This document shows positions 46,265-55,809 of a stretch of DNA of 64,000 nt, piece after piece (positions within the stretch are counted from its first letter, which is position 1; the number at the start of each line of letters is the position of its first letter). Where the stretch lies: NCBI GenBank assembly GCA_027625915.1, contig JANTQA010000023.1, positions 16,244,001 to 16,308,000 of the forward strand, given 5' to 3'. This DNA comes from Anaeramoeba flamelloides (lineage: Eukaryota > Metamonada > Anaeramoebidae). The translations under genes and the position numbers were made by a program. Under the pieces are notes generated by a model. That model was not told where the DNA came from and did no database searches. It saw only the letters and a list, made by a program, of their open reading frames with translations.

Positions 46265-46987
46265 TAAACTCTTTTTCAAATAAAATTATACATGAATTTT
46301 TCAAGAATTATTCATAATTGAATCAAATTAATTGAAGTATCATTCTAAAAAAAAATAATAAACTCCTTAAAACAGAAAAAACACTCAACTGAATCTTTAA
46401 AACTCATTAAAACAGAACAATAAAAATTATATTTGAATATTTTATAAATTGATATGCCCTTTCATTTGAAATGATAAATCTTGTTTTGTAAATTGTATGG
46501 GAAAAAAAATCTAAAATCAATAACAACCTTTGAACATTGTGAATTGGGGAAAAATTCTTTACATTATATTGATAACTCTTTACAAGTCAAATTTTTGTTC
46601 TTTAAAGTTTCTTTTTCAAGATAAAGCCGCAATTCATCTGGGTATTTTGTTCGAATTGTTTTTTTCTTTATTTTCCCTTTTCTTTGGTCCATTCATCAAT
46701 CCAATAATGGTCTTTCTTAATTCCTATGTCTAACTCATTCGGAATAAAACTTGAACTGTTTCGATTTTTATACTGGTAGATTATTTCCAAATTGGTTTCT
46801 TCTTGTCTTGCTTTTTTTTTTTTTTTTTTTTTTTTTCCGACTGTTCAATATCCATAAATGAAAAAAACAAAAAATGAAAAAATGAATAATTAAAATGAAA
46901 TTCACAAATTGGTAATTACCTTTTAACAATCAAATTTAATAGTATTGATGTTTTGAGATGTGTGCCCTTTTTTTGAAAAAGAGTTTG
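46265..46987 (-). mobile_element. Mariner-like relic, family A copy 2
   Basis: Inverted ends with AACTCTTTTTCAAATAAAA on the left and GTGTGCCCTTTTTTTGAAAA on the right. The minus strand retains TKYPDELRLYLEKETLKNKN and LTCKELSI, interrupted by stops. It sits 8 bp from element B3. Confidence 0.7.
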
Positions 46988-47595
46988 TCTATATATAGAT
47001 AGATAGATAGATAGATCTTTATCCAAAAAGTAATTTTTTGACTTAAAGAGGTACAATTTTTAATTGAAAGTTATTTAGCGATTGCTAAAAAATCTTATTA
47101 TTTCGATGGATTAATGACTTGAAAACTTTGATTTTTAATCAACGGAAAAATTTATGAACACCTTTTTCAAGTTTAAAAATACTTTTGATTTTTTTTTTTT
47201 CTCAAAGAAAAAATAGGAAATTCACTTGTCTTAAAATAATAATCAATCAAGAAAGTTAAAGATTTTTGAAATACTAATACCAGAGTAAAAAATTTTGAAT
47301 ACTTGTTTTAGTCGAGATAAATGAGTGAAATATAGTACAGAAATAAAAAATGTCTAATTGTTTCCTAATACTTTCTGTGATTTTTAATAACTTATATTTG
47401 CTGCTCTGTTTTTTGATGAAATGAAAAAATCCATCACTAGGTTATAAATTTATCTCTTTGGTTTGATTTCTGAAAAAAATGAAAGTAAACCCTTCTAAAT
47501 CCCAACAACAAATATGTTTTTATTTCTAGAATTTGTTAATTCAAAAAGTTCAAATTTCAAATAGAAAAAAGAATTCAAGAGAAAAAAATGATTTT
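46988..47595. other. DHHC intron, microsatellite and AT-rich DNA
   Basis: A GATA tetranucleotide run (about 5 units) is at 46996-47016. Nothing else recognised. Confidence 0.6.
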
Positions 47596-47655
47596 ATTAA
47601 GGGACTAGTAACTCTATTTATTTTTTTTTTCCCAAAGGTAATAGAGTAATTATTT
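47596..47655. repeat. Fragment of element E end
   Basis: TTAAGGGACTAGTAACTCTA matches the terminal repeat of E; the rest of the element is not present. Confidence 0.5.
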
Positions 47656-49060
47656 ACACAAGGATACAATTAAACCCAATAAGCAACTTCATTTATAGAC
47701 TTTAGAGAGATGAATAATCATTTTTAAAAGATTCCATTTTCGCAATTATATTTCAGTCAAAAGATCTGATCCTTTTTGTTTGGATTTTTGGATCAAATTA
47801 GAAAAAGAAAAATTTGTAAAAATAATTTAATTTTGAAGAAATCTCACTTTGACTAATTTCAGAGAGTCATTATGAACATATAAACTTTGAAACTTTAATC
47901 TTATTTTTAAAATATAATAAAAATAAATCAAATATTGAATCCTTGAAGATCTAAAAAAATTGATCATTTATTTTATTCACAAATATTTTTGAAATTTCTT
48001 GAAATATAAAAGATTATTCAATATTCTTTTTCAAATTTTAAGAGTATAAACAAGGAACTGTTTGTATTAAAATCAACAATTTGATAATATCTTATTATTT
48101 TTTTTTTACTAGAAATATGCATATGAATTTGTTTTATTTGTTTGAAAATCTTTAAAAAATTGTGAAATAATTGTTAAGTCTATTTGATACATTTAATCTT
48201 TGGGTTGTTAATGACTCACTGAAAAAAATAAGATTGGGTCCTCAATTATTTATTTTAAATAATCAAATTAAAAATTATTTCTTTTGATTATAAGTTGAAT
48301 TTTCCAGGTTTTAAAAAAGTGTGTTGGGGGAATTTTTAATTTGATTGTTTGGCTCTTTTTCTCAGATTTTTTTATTCAATAAAGAGAAAAAATTGATTTG
48401 AACTATTCTTTAAATCAAAAAAAAATATTTGTTTCAAGTTTAAAATACTTATTGTAATTTTTTGAAATTAAGTAGATTTTTTAAACTGAGTTATTTTAGA
48501 ACTGTGTGGTTTTATTTTTAAAGTGTATTTTGGTACTCTTCCTTTACAGGCAATAAGATTTCAATCTTGTTTCAAACAAAATAATGATTTTTAAATAATT
48601 CAGAATTAGGTTATATTTTGAACTTTTCAAAAATGAGAGAAAATATCTAAAACTTTTAATAAACAACAATTTGTTTCTGAAAATTGCTTTAAAAGTAAGT
48701 TTTGGTTTGTAGTAATCAGGTTTTTTACTTTGTTTTTCAATTTCAAGATGCGGTAAAATTTTTATGAATTGTCTTGAAGATTTGTTTTAGTTTGCTGGTA
48801 CCTTACGAGATAATTGTATAACTAGGAACCAGCTTGTTACTACACTCTATATGTATATTTTTGGGGGTGTATTGTTAATTCAATATTGTGAGGGTGTGTT
48901 TGGTTTTCAAACAGCCATCTTCTCGTGAAAAGGGTATATTTATTTTTCAATTAACGAGAGTAACTATTAAGAAAAAAATGATCACATAAAGGTATCGAAA
49001 TAAGACGTATTTAAAACTCGTTCTGTTTTTTCTTTTCTTTTTTGTTTCACAAATAAATTT
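47656..49060. other. DHHC intron, 5' part, no feature seen
   Basis: AT-rich DNA. Checked on the minus strand for a cysteine-rich DHHC exon; none was found. Confidence 0.5.
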
Positions 49061-49212
49061 TCAAAGGCAATCGAAATAAAAATTCAAAAAGAAAAAGAAA
49101 AAGAACACAACCAAGGAAAAAAAAAAGCTAACTCCAAAAAATCGAATGAAAAAAAACAAAGTTTCAAGATTTCCTAAGTTGAAACAATAAAGACAAAAAA
49201 GGTAAGACTTAC

Positions 49213-49717
49213 CAGGGTTTTGAAAAAGTGTTCTTAAATAAGAAATTGTCCCCATCAAAGTAAAAAAGTTGTAAATACTAAAAAATACTAATTGTTTGGT
49301 ATCTTTTTTCATTTTCAGAATAAAATAATTTGTTGAAAGTGTCGTGTATATTAAACAACAAAACGTCAGAAATGATGGCAACAGCAATCTCATTCGTAAG
49401 GGTACATGCCCACAAACATAATATTTCTCTTGTTTATGTTTATATTTTTTCAAGCATAAACATTTATAAACTAAATTCGATTGGGGTTTGTTTTTTGTTG
49501 TTTTGTAATTTCCTTCTTTTTCTTTGTCAGAGCTATTGCTGTTGTGTGATGGTTGTGGTTGTATTTCATAAGTTAACTTATTTTTGTTTAATTCATTATC
49601 GCTAATGTTTGGATCGCTTGTTTCACTGGTTGATGATGTTTTTTCATCACCTTCACTTTGGGTCTGTTTGTCTTTGTGATTCCCAACCAAGGTTTGAACT
49701 TTTTGATCTTTACTCAT
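49213..49717 (-). CDS. DHHC-type palmitoyltransferase, exon 1 (N-terminal tail, TM1-2, DPG-like motif)
   Basis: 168 codons plus one base. Residues 1-95 are a hydrophilic Ser/Lys/Asn-rich cytosolic tail. Residues about 104-128 (RMRLLLPSFLTFCCLIYTTL) and 138-160 (QLVFFSIYNFFTLMGTISYL) are the first two membrane helices. SYLRTLFQNPG at the end is the DPG motif that precedes the cysteine-rich domain, with Asn for Asp. Translation beyond 49213 runs into Phe-rich non-coding sequence up to 49061, and a consensus donor GTAAGT sits exactly at the expected point. Joining to 43820 gives a 364-residue protein of normal family length. Start: the first ATG, with no nearby in-frame alternative. Expected location: Golgi or other endomembrane. 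Confidence 0.88.
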
Positions 49718-50234
49718 TGATTGTTCGAAAGCTGTTTGTCCCCAAACAATTGTTGAATAAAAATTCCAGTTTAAATGAAAGCTTATAAAAAATAATTGTT
49801 TTGTATATCTTTATGAATTATTAATTTAATATATAAAACGTTAAGGAGGATTAGAAACTGTATACTACTTATGTTTTTTGTTTTTGTTTGTAATAGAAAG
49901 TAATTTGGTGATCTTTTTTATTAATTTTCCCAAATACTTTCAAGTCTTTCTTTTAACAAAGAAATAATCGAAATTGATAAACAAAGCACACTGTGTTCTT
50001 TAGAAAAATGAGTTACCGTTTCTAAATAAATTCATTTATTTCCAATTTAATTTTCAGTATAATAAGATCTGATCTACTTTTCTTTAGATTATTTGTAATT
50101 GTCAAAAATAAAATGAAAAATTTGCAAAAACATTTTGATTTTTGTTTAATAAATCTTTATTTGATTAATTTCTGATATTTTGTTTTATCAAATAACATGT
50201 AAAGTCTAATCTTATTTTCAAAATACAAAAAATA
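49718..50234. other. Intergenic upstream of the DHHC gene
   Basis: Presumed promoter region of the DHHC gene; AT-rich, no other feature seen. Confidence 0.5.
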
Positions 50235-50650
50235 TACAGTGTCCAAAATAATCTATTCCCTAGGTCTAGAATCACCGTGTTTCAAATATAACCCAGGCAT
50301 TTTTTTTTCTTGTTATGCTAAGGTAACCTCTTATTCACTACCCAATAGTAAACCAATGTTAAACCTAATTTTGAAGGTAAAATCCTAGATATTCTCAGAA
50401 AAAATTAAATTAGGTATGCAATTTGTTGAAATATGGTATGAAATTTGTTAAATTATTTTCCAAAATAAACTCAATTTTTTGAGATAAATTTTTCCAATTG
50501 GATCTGACATTTTTAGAATTTCTTTTTTAATAACAAAACACTTTAAGAAATCAATATCATATTTACTAATATTTTATTATTGGGCTTCTTTGATCAATTA
50601 ATGTGTATAAAACTTCAAGAAAAAAGAAATATGCTTTTTTCTTTTGAAAC
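50235..50650. repeat. Dispersed repeat family T, copy 3
   Basis: Aligns with 5190-5660: TTTTTTGAGATAAATTTTTC, TTTTAGAATTTCTTTTT, AACACTTTAAGAAATCAATA and GGCTTCTTTGATCAATTAAT-like blocks in the same order. Confidence 0.55.
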
Positions 50651-50689
50651 CATGGTTTTAACTCTTGGCATTTATTATTTGGAAAGGTG

Positions 50690-51068
50690 TGAAAAAACGA
50701 TATATTCATTTTTCATGGGGTTTTGATAAAATTGTGATTTTTTCATTAATGGTGATACTTTTCCTCGTTGGCACCCGAGGGTCAGGAAACTTGACAATAA
50801 ATTGATGTTTAAGTAACTTTCTATTCCATTTTATCAAACACTGAAGATGTTCAGGGTTTGTTTGATTTTGGAAAAAGTATTTTCGATTTTCATTAGATGT
50901 TTCTACTCCAAACGATCTTAATTTCTAATTATAATGAATGTTACAGAAGATATCAAATATATGGTCCAATTTTCTTACTCCATAGGGTGCATACCAGGAA
51001 AAGTATCATAGTTTATGAAAAATCACAATTTTATCAAAAAAGCATGAAAAATGAAGCAATCATTTTTG
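50690..51068. mobile_element. MITE-like element J with about 80-bp inverted repeats
   Basis: TTTTGATAAAATTGTGATTT and GATACTTTTCCT..GGCACCC on the left (50716-50778) are mirrored by GGGTGCATACCAGGAAAAGTATCAT and AAATCACAATTTTATCAAAA on the right (50986-51040). The 63-codon frame that overlaps it is incidental. Confidence 0.7.
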
Positions 51069-51120
51069 TGCATGTGGACAAAACATGAGAGCAAAGAATA
51101 AAAACAAAAAAACTTTATTT

Positions 51121-51504
51121 GTGTAATTGGGCTAATCTATTAAATTTTTGAACCAAAATTTCATAGAGATTGTGAAAATTATTTTACCAATTACTTAGAT
51201 TTGAAAAAAACTGTTTATTTTCAATACAGTCAGTTCCACTTTTAAGGTACAAACTTCAACCAAAATTAAGGTACAATAATAATCTCTACTTAAGGTACGT
51301 AATTTGGGTTCTAGTAAAATAATTTGTAAAAAAAAAAAATTCCTAATTTTGTGCCTTTAATTTGAGATTTTTTTTGTGGCTTAAATTCCGTTGAAACTTT
51401 GTAGCTTAAATTTGATACTGACTGTATTAAACATATTTCTCCATAAGAAGTCCTTATTTAGAAATTGGTCATAGAAAAAAAATAATAGAGACTAGTCCCT
51501 TAAA
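51121..51504. mobile_element. MITE E, copy 2, interrupted by a D element
   Basis: 51121-51226 and 51425-51504 together align with 44183-44360, including TTTAGAAATTGGTCA and AATAATAGAGACTAGTCCCT. The break falls at ...TTTTCAATA / TATTAA..., where copy 1 has a single CAATATTAA. Confidence 0.8.
51227..51424. mobile_element. 198-bp palindromic MITE, family D copy 2, nested in E
   Basis: Begins CAGTCAGTTCCACTTTTAAG and ends in its complement ATTTGATACTGACTG. TA at both borders replaces the single TA of the empty site in E copy 1. Same length as D copy 1. Confidence 0.88.
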
Positions 51505-52154
51505 CAATAATTTATTTTGATCTTTTGAATAAACTATTGTATTCACCAAAAACTAAAATGAAAGGTTTACTTTTGTAGTCAATACTAGGAATTCAGTTTG
51601 AACACGCATCCTTAATTGGTTGGTTATTGGGATAAATAACAAATCTTTAATTGACCTGAAAACCAAAATTCTCCTACTCGATCTTTACTTAGTACAATGA
51701 TTTTTTCAAATATGAACCATTTTAGATTATGAACAATACACAACATAAACATTGTTAGATCAGAAGATTTTTAATAGTAAACAAAAAGGATTTACAATTT
51801 GGATATGTTTGTTTGACAATTCCAAAATAAAAAATGTTTAGAATTTCCATCACTGAACAAAATAATTAAACAGAGCACACAAAACAATAGTTTTGGTTCA
51901 AATATTTTTTGATACACAGACTGAGGTAATCCTAAAAATAAACAAGAATAATAAAGTGAAATAAGGAATAATTAGAAATTGCAAAAAGCTTTTCAATATT
52001 TTCAATTTGAATACAATAAAGATGGAAATTATTCGTAAAGTTAATAAGTATTCAAAAACTAAGAGTAATTCTCGACTTCCTTCAAAAAACCTCCTCGTAA
52101 AAACTTTGTTAAATCATTTTTTTGTTTTTGAATTATTCTTAAAATTAAATCTTT
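51505..52154. other. Intergenic upstream of the USP gene
   Basis: AT-rich; presumed USP promoter and 5' UTR close to 52100-52154. No other feature seen. Confidence 0.5.
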
Positions 52155-52758
52155 ATGAGCCTTAATAACGAACAAACAAATGTTTCTTCTGATGAAGAAA
52201 CACTTGGTATTACAAATTTAACTGGTCCACTCGAAAACGAAATTGAGATGGGAGGAGGAATGGGCTTTATGTTCTCGAGCCAATGGCAATCAGGGAAGCC
52301 TGAAAAATTAGGATTGTGTGGGTTGGGTAATTTAGGCAACACATGCTTTATGAACAGTGGGTTGCAGTGCCTTTTGAATTGCGAGCCTTTGATCAAATTC
52401 TTTCTTACAGACAAATGGGAATCGCAAATTAATGAGTTTAATCCCATTGGCCTTGAAGGCAAATTGGCAAGGGCGTTTGGCGAATTGGTCAAAGAATACT
52501 GGTCTGGCGAAAATGGAGTCATTTCCCCTTCAAATGTGAAACAGGTTATCGGTAAATTTGCAAAGCAATTCGAAGGTTATGGCCAACAAGACTCCCAAGA
52601 ATTACTTTCCTTTTTATTGGATGGCATGCACGAAGATCTCAACCGCATTTTTGATAAGCCTTACACAGAAAAAGTTGAAGCAAACGACAGAGAAGACGAC
52701 ATAGTTGCCAAAGAGTCATGGGAAGTTTACAAAAAAAGAAACGATTCCAAAATTTTAG
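52155..52758 (+). CDS. Ubiquitin-specific protease (USP4/15-like), exon 1 with catalytic Cys box
   Basis: 201 codons plus one base of a deubiquitinase that removes ubiquitin from substrates. After a short acidic N-terminus comes the Cys box GLCGLGNLGNTCFMNSGLQC, with the nucleophile at Cys64, then KQFEGYGQQDSQELLSFLLD, DGMHEDLNR and WEVYKKRNDS, all diagnostic of peptidase family C19. The frame runs on into poly-Phe (T runs) after 52758; the donor is GTACTG. Joining in phase 1 to 55810 restores KRNDSKIL-DIFTGQLKSK, where the family has an Asp or Glu-Leu-Phe-x-G-Q segment. The DUSP and UBL domains that precede the catalytic core in animal USP4/11/15 are absent unless upstream exons exist. ATG 52155 is the first in frame. 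Confidence 0.97.
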
Positions 52759-53127
52759 GTACTGCGAAATTTTCTTTTTTTTTTTTTTTTTTTTGATTTC
52801 TTTTCTTTTTTTTTCTCATTTTTTTTTTCTTACTTGCCTTTCTTCCAAATCTTTTATGATCTTTAATTTGCAATCAAGAAATTTTTTGTTTTCCTTGAAC
52901 GATCAAAATTTTTCTCAATTTTTGTATTTTTTACGAACAGTTTTAATGAAGCTACCCTTTTGATACAGAAAAACAAAAAAAAAAAAAAGTTAAAGATTTT
53001 TTTTGATAAAAATTAACTTGAACAATTAACTCAAAAACAACTTTTAAACAAATCTTTTCCGAAAAAATGCATTGTGGAAAAGAATTAATTGTCTTTAGTA
53101 TGTGTCTCCTGAAAAGAGATTTCGATT

Positions 53128-53232
53128 TATTGTTAAGGGTTAGACAAGAGACTTGTCTAATCTATTAAAGAGAGAATTTTGAAGTGACTAAATTTGAGAC
53201 TCCCAATTCAAAGAGTATCTAAAGACACAGTC
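53128..53232 (+). repeat. Short dispersed repeat I, copy 2
   Basis: TTGTCTAATCTATTAAAGAG, TTTTGAAGTGACTAAATTTG and CCCAATTCAAAGAGTAT recur at 54062-54168 in the same orientation and at 30612-30712 inverted. Confidence 0.65.
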
Positions 53233-53769
53233 ATCAGAAGTATTGTAATCCTAATTTAGTTCTGAAAAGAGATTTCTGTGTTTGTAAATTCAAAAAAAAT
53301 TTTCCTTTACTTAAATTTGACGAAGAAATAGGAAAAAATTTCCCACTTCATTTTCATTTTTCTGTTTACAAATATAAATTTCAAGTAACAGATTGAAATT
53401 TGAGCTTTCTATTTATTTCTTTGGTACTTTTTTTCTATCGTACGTATTGGTATATTTTATGTGAGCCAAGAGTCCTAACTAAAAGAATTATTTGACAAAT
53501 TGAAAAAAGAGAACCAGATGAAATTTAACCCACTTAAATTTAAAATACCACTAAATAGTGCTTACATTTAAAAATCACCATAAGTATATCACTTGATTCT
53601 CAGTTATTATGTATTTTGAGACTCAAAAAAAAAAAGATAAAAAATTCAAAAAAATCCTTTTCGCACTTATGAGTTGTATAAATTCTTTCTTATTTTAACG
53701 ACGAAAATTAAAGAGTTTATTTTTTGTTTTATTATTGAAGAAAGGTGATTCAACAAAATTACCTCCTGT

Positions 53770-53905
53770 TTGCCTTTGGGTTTTTTTTACTTTTTGAAAT
53801 GTAAAAAAAAATTTCAAAAATTTTCTTTTCATTTCTAGAATTAAAAAAAAAAAAAAAAAACCTAGGCACTTGACGGCACTCTACGGCACTTCCCGAAACT
53901 CTAAA
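53770..53905. repeat. Palindromic module island in the USP intron
   Basis: GGGTTTTTTTTACTTTTTGA faces AATTAAAAAAAAA...CCTAG, followed by CACTTGACGGCACTCTACGG. Same modules as the family C core. Confidence 0.6.
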
Positions 53906-54061
53906 CTTTTATTAAGCGTTTTTTAGCCTGGATAATAATGTAGACAAGATTATAACTCAGAGAATAACTTTTCTTAAAAAAAATGAAAAGAAAAAATATT
54001 TATTTCTAAACAAAGACAAGAAAAAATCAAAAGAAAAACAAGGAAAAAAAGAGAGTATTAT

Positions 54062-54168
54062 TATTGGTAAGGGTTAAGTGACCAAGAGCTCTTAATCTGT
54101 TCAAGAGAGAGTTTTGAATTGACTAAATTTGTGACTCCTAATTCAAAGAGTAGTCAAAAGAACCTTTT
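54062..54168 (+). repeat. Short dispersed repeat I, copy 3
   Basis: CTTAATCTGTTCAAGAGAGA, GAATTGACTAAATTTGTGAC and CTAATTCAAAGAGTA match copy 2 about 930 bp upstream. Confidence 0.65.
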
Positions 54169-54861
54169 AATTACACTCATTAAAAGTATTTTAAACTCAA
54201 TTTAGTTTTCTGTAAAAAAAGAGAAGAGTAAAAAAATAATAAAAAAAGTAAAAACTTAAAAAGTTTTATGTTTTGTAACTCAGCTGTTAAATAGGTTGGT
54301 GGTTGTTTCCTTTTAAGTTGAATTTTTTTGGATCAACACACTATAAGTTATTTTAATAAAGAATCCTAAACATTTGACAAACTATAGATCAAATGAAATA
54401 TACTACTTGATTAAATTTTAAATTAAAACTTTTATAGATGGGTTGAATCTATAAAGTGCTTGGTTTTTAAGATTTAAGATTTGGCTTTCCAATTTTTCTT
54501 TTTGCTGATTTGATTTTTTTTTTTTTTTGCAAGTTTCCCAAATCTTCCCAAATCTTGTTTTCTCAAAATTCCAGTACGAAGTACCGATTATACATTCTGA
54601 ACCCAGCTCAAGTATCGACTGGACAAATTGTATTGAAAGATAGATTCGGCCCACTTTAGTTCTGTATTCAAATCACTTCAGTTTGCGTCAGTTCTCTTCA
54701 GTTACTTCAGTTAAGTTCAGTTTGCTTTAGATATAATCAGAACAGGTTTGTTTAAGATCTAATCATAAACAAGTTTACAAATTCTTATAATGATTTTTTT
54801 TATATTCCGTTTTAGTGGTAAAGTTAAAAATTCCAACTTAAAAAATAAAAAGAATTAATCT

Positions 54862-55270
54862 CAAGTCAATTTCAAAAATTGTAACTCGCTTGAAATAATA
54901 AATCGAAAAAAATATATATATCTTTTTGTATTCAAGAATAATAAATGATTAAATCTGATTCATAATTACTTTTAAATTATTCTAAACATATAAAAGCCTG
55001 ATATTTTAAAAATCAAAAAAAAGAAAATAAAAAACTCAAAAAAAAAGATGAGTCACAATTTTTGAAATGAGCCTTACAAATTTTTTATTACCGAAATTTC
55101 AATGAAAAAAAGAGGTTTATAAGAAGATTTTTTACTCATAGCTATCTGAATTTTAAAAGATGTTACATTGTTTGAATTTTCTCAATGTTTATTTGTTTTT
55201 TTGATGATTTTTTTTTTTCTAATCATCTTTTTTGTTTCTTGATTTCCTTTTAAAAATTGAAAAGGGAAAG

Positions 55271-55308
<38 letters not shown>

Positions 55309-55573
55309 GAAAAAAGAAAAAGAAAAAAGAAAAATAAAAAAGAAAAATAAAAATCTTCAAAATTAGAAAAAATAAAGAATTGATGAAATTAAATAAAAAG
55401 ATTCTGATCTAATGCAAAAAAAAAAAATTTGCAAAAGTAGAAAAAATGATTTTTATCTAAAAATCGAAAATATTTTTTTGATCAGAATTTGGGATAAAAC
55501 CACACAAAACCACTTCCAATAACATTATAAAGTGAGTCAAAATTTTTGAAAAATAGTTTATATTGACATTAGA
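54862..55573. mobile_element. Inverted-repeat element M, copy 2
   Basis: Reverse-complement copy of 28198-28836: ATTTCAAAAATTGTAACTCG at the left end, ATTAAATCTGATT and TATTCTAAACATATAAAA inside, and CATTATAAAGTGAGTCAAAA at the right end. Confidence 0.75.
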
Positions 55574-55809
55574 TAACGGACCCTTGAATTAAAATGAATT
55601 AAGCACAATATAATGGATTTATTTGAATAAAGAAAAACCAATTCAAGTGAAAGTTTTTTTCTCATTTAATTCAAAAATATAATGGCAAACTACAACAAAA
55701 GTTAATTAAATTTTTTAATCAAAATAAATATTTGAATTCAAAAAGTCTAAAAATAAAACTGTATTGATCTATTTATAATTATGCACATTATTAATTTCTG
55801 AAATTATAG

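Larger units (their letters stand above)
43821..49212 (-). other. Giant 5.4-kb intron of the DHHC gene
   Basis: Donor GTAAGT at 49212 after the NP codons of the DPG-like motif; acceptor at 43821 with branch site TACTAAC. Phase 1 on both sides recreates the Gly of NPG, followed by FVPI as in the family. It holds element E1, repeat K1, Tc1-like B3, mariner-like A2 and an E fragment. An alternative downstream exon with an intact CRD was looked for between 49060 and 43900 and not seen. Confidence 0.78.
52759..55809 (+). other. 3.1-kb intron of the USP gene
   Basis: Donor GTACTG at 52759, acceptor AAATTATAG ending at 55809, phase 1 on both sides. It contains a T tract right after the donor, two copies of repeat I, a module island at 53770-53905, a 54660-54730 stretch with about six CAGTT units, element M2 and an A-rich tract at 55260-55340. 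No host exon was found within it. Confidence 0.88.

Noticed and set aside
46530-46733. Conserved 67-codon plus-strand frame, also present at 58927-59127
   Set aside because: Conservation is explained by both lying in family A relics; the transposase-like residues are on the opposite strand.
49330-49605. 91-codon plus-strand frame
   Set aside because: Antisense shadow of DHHC exon 1.
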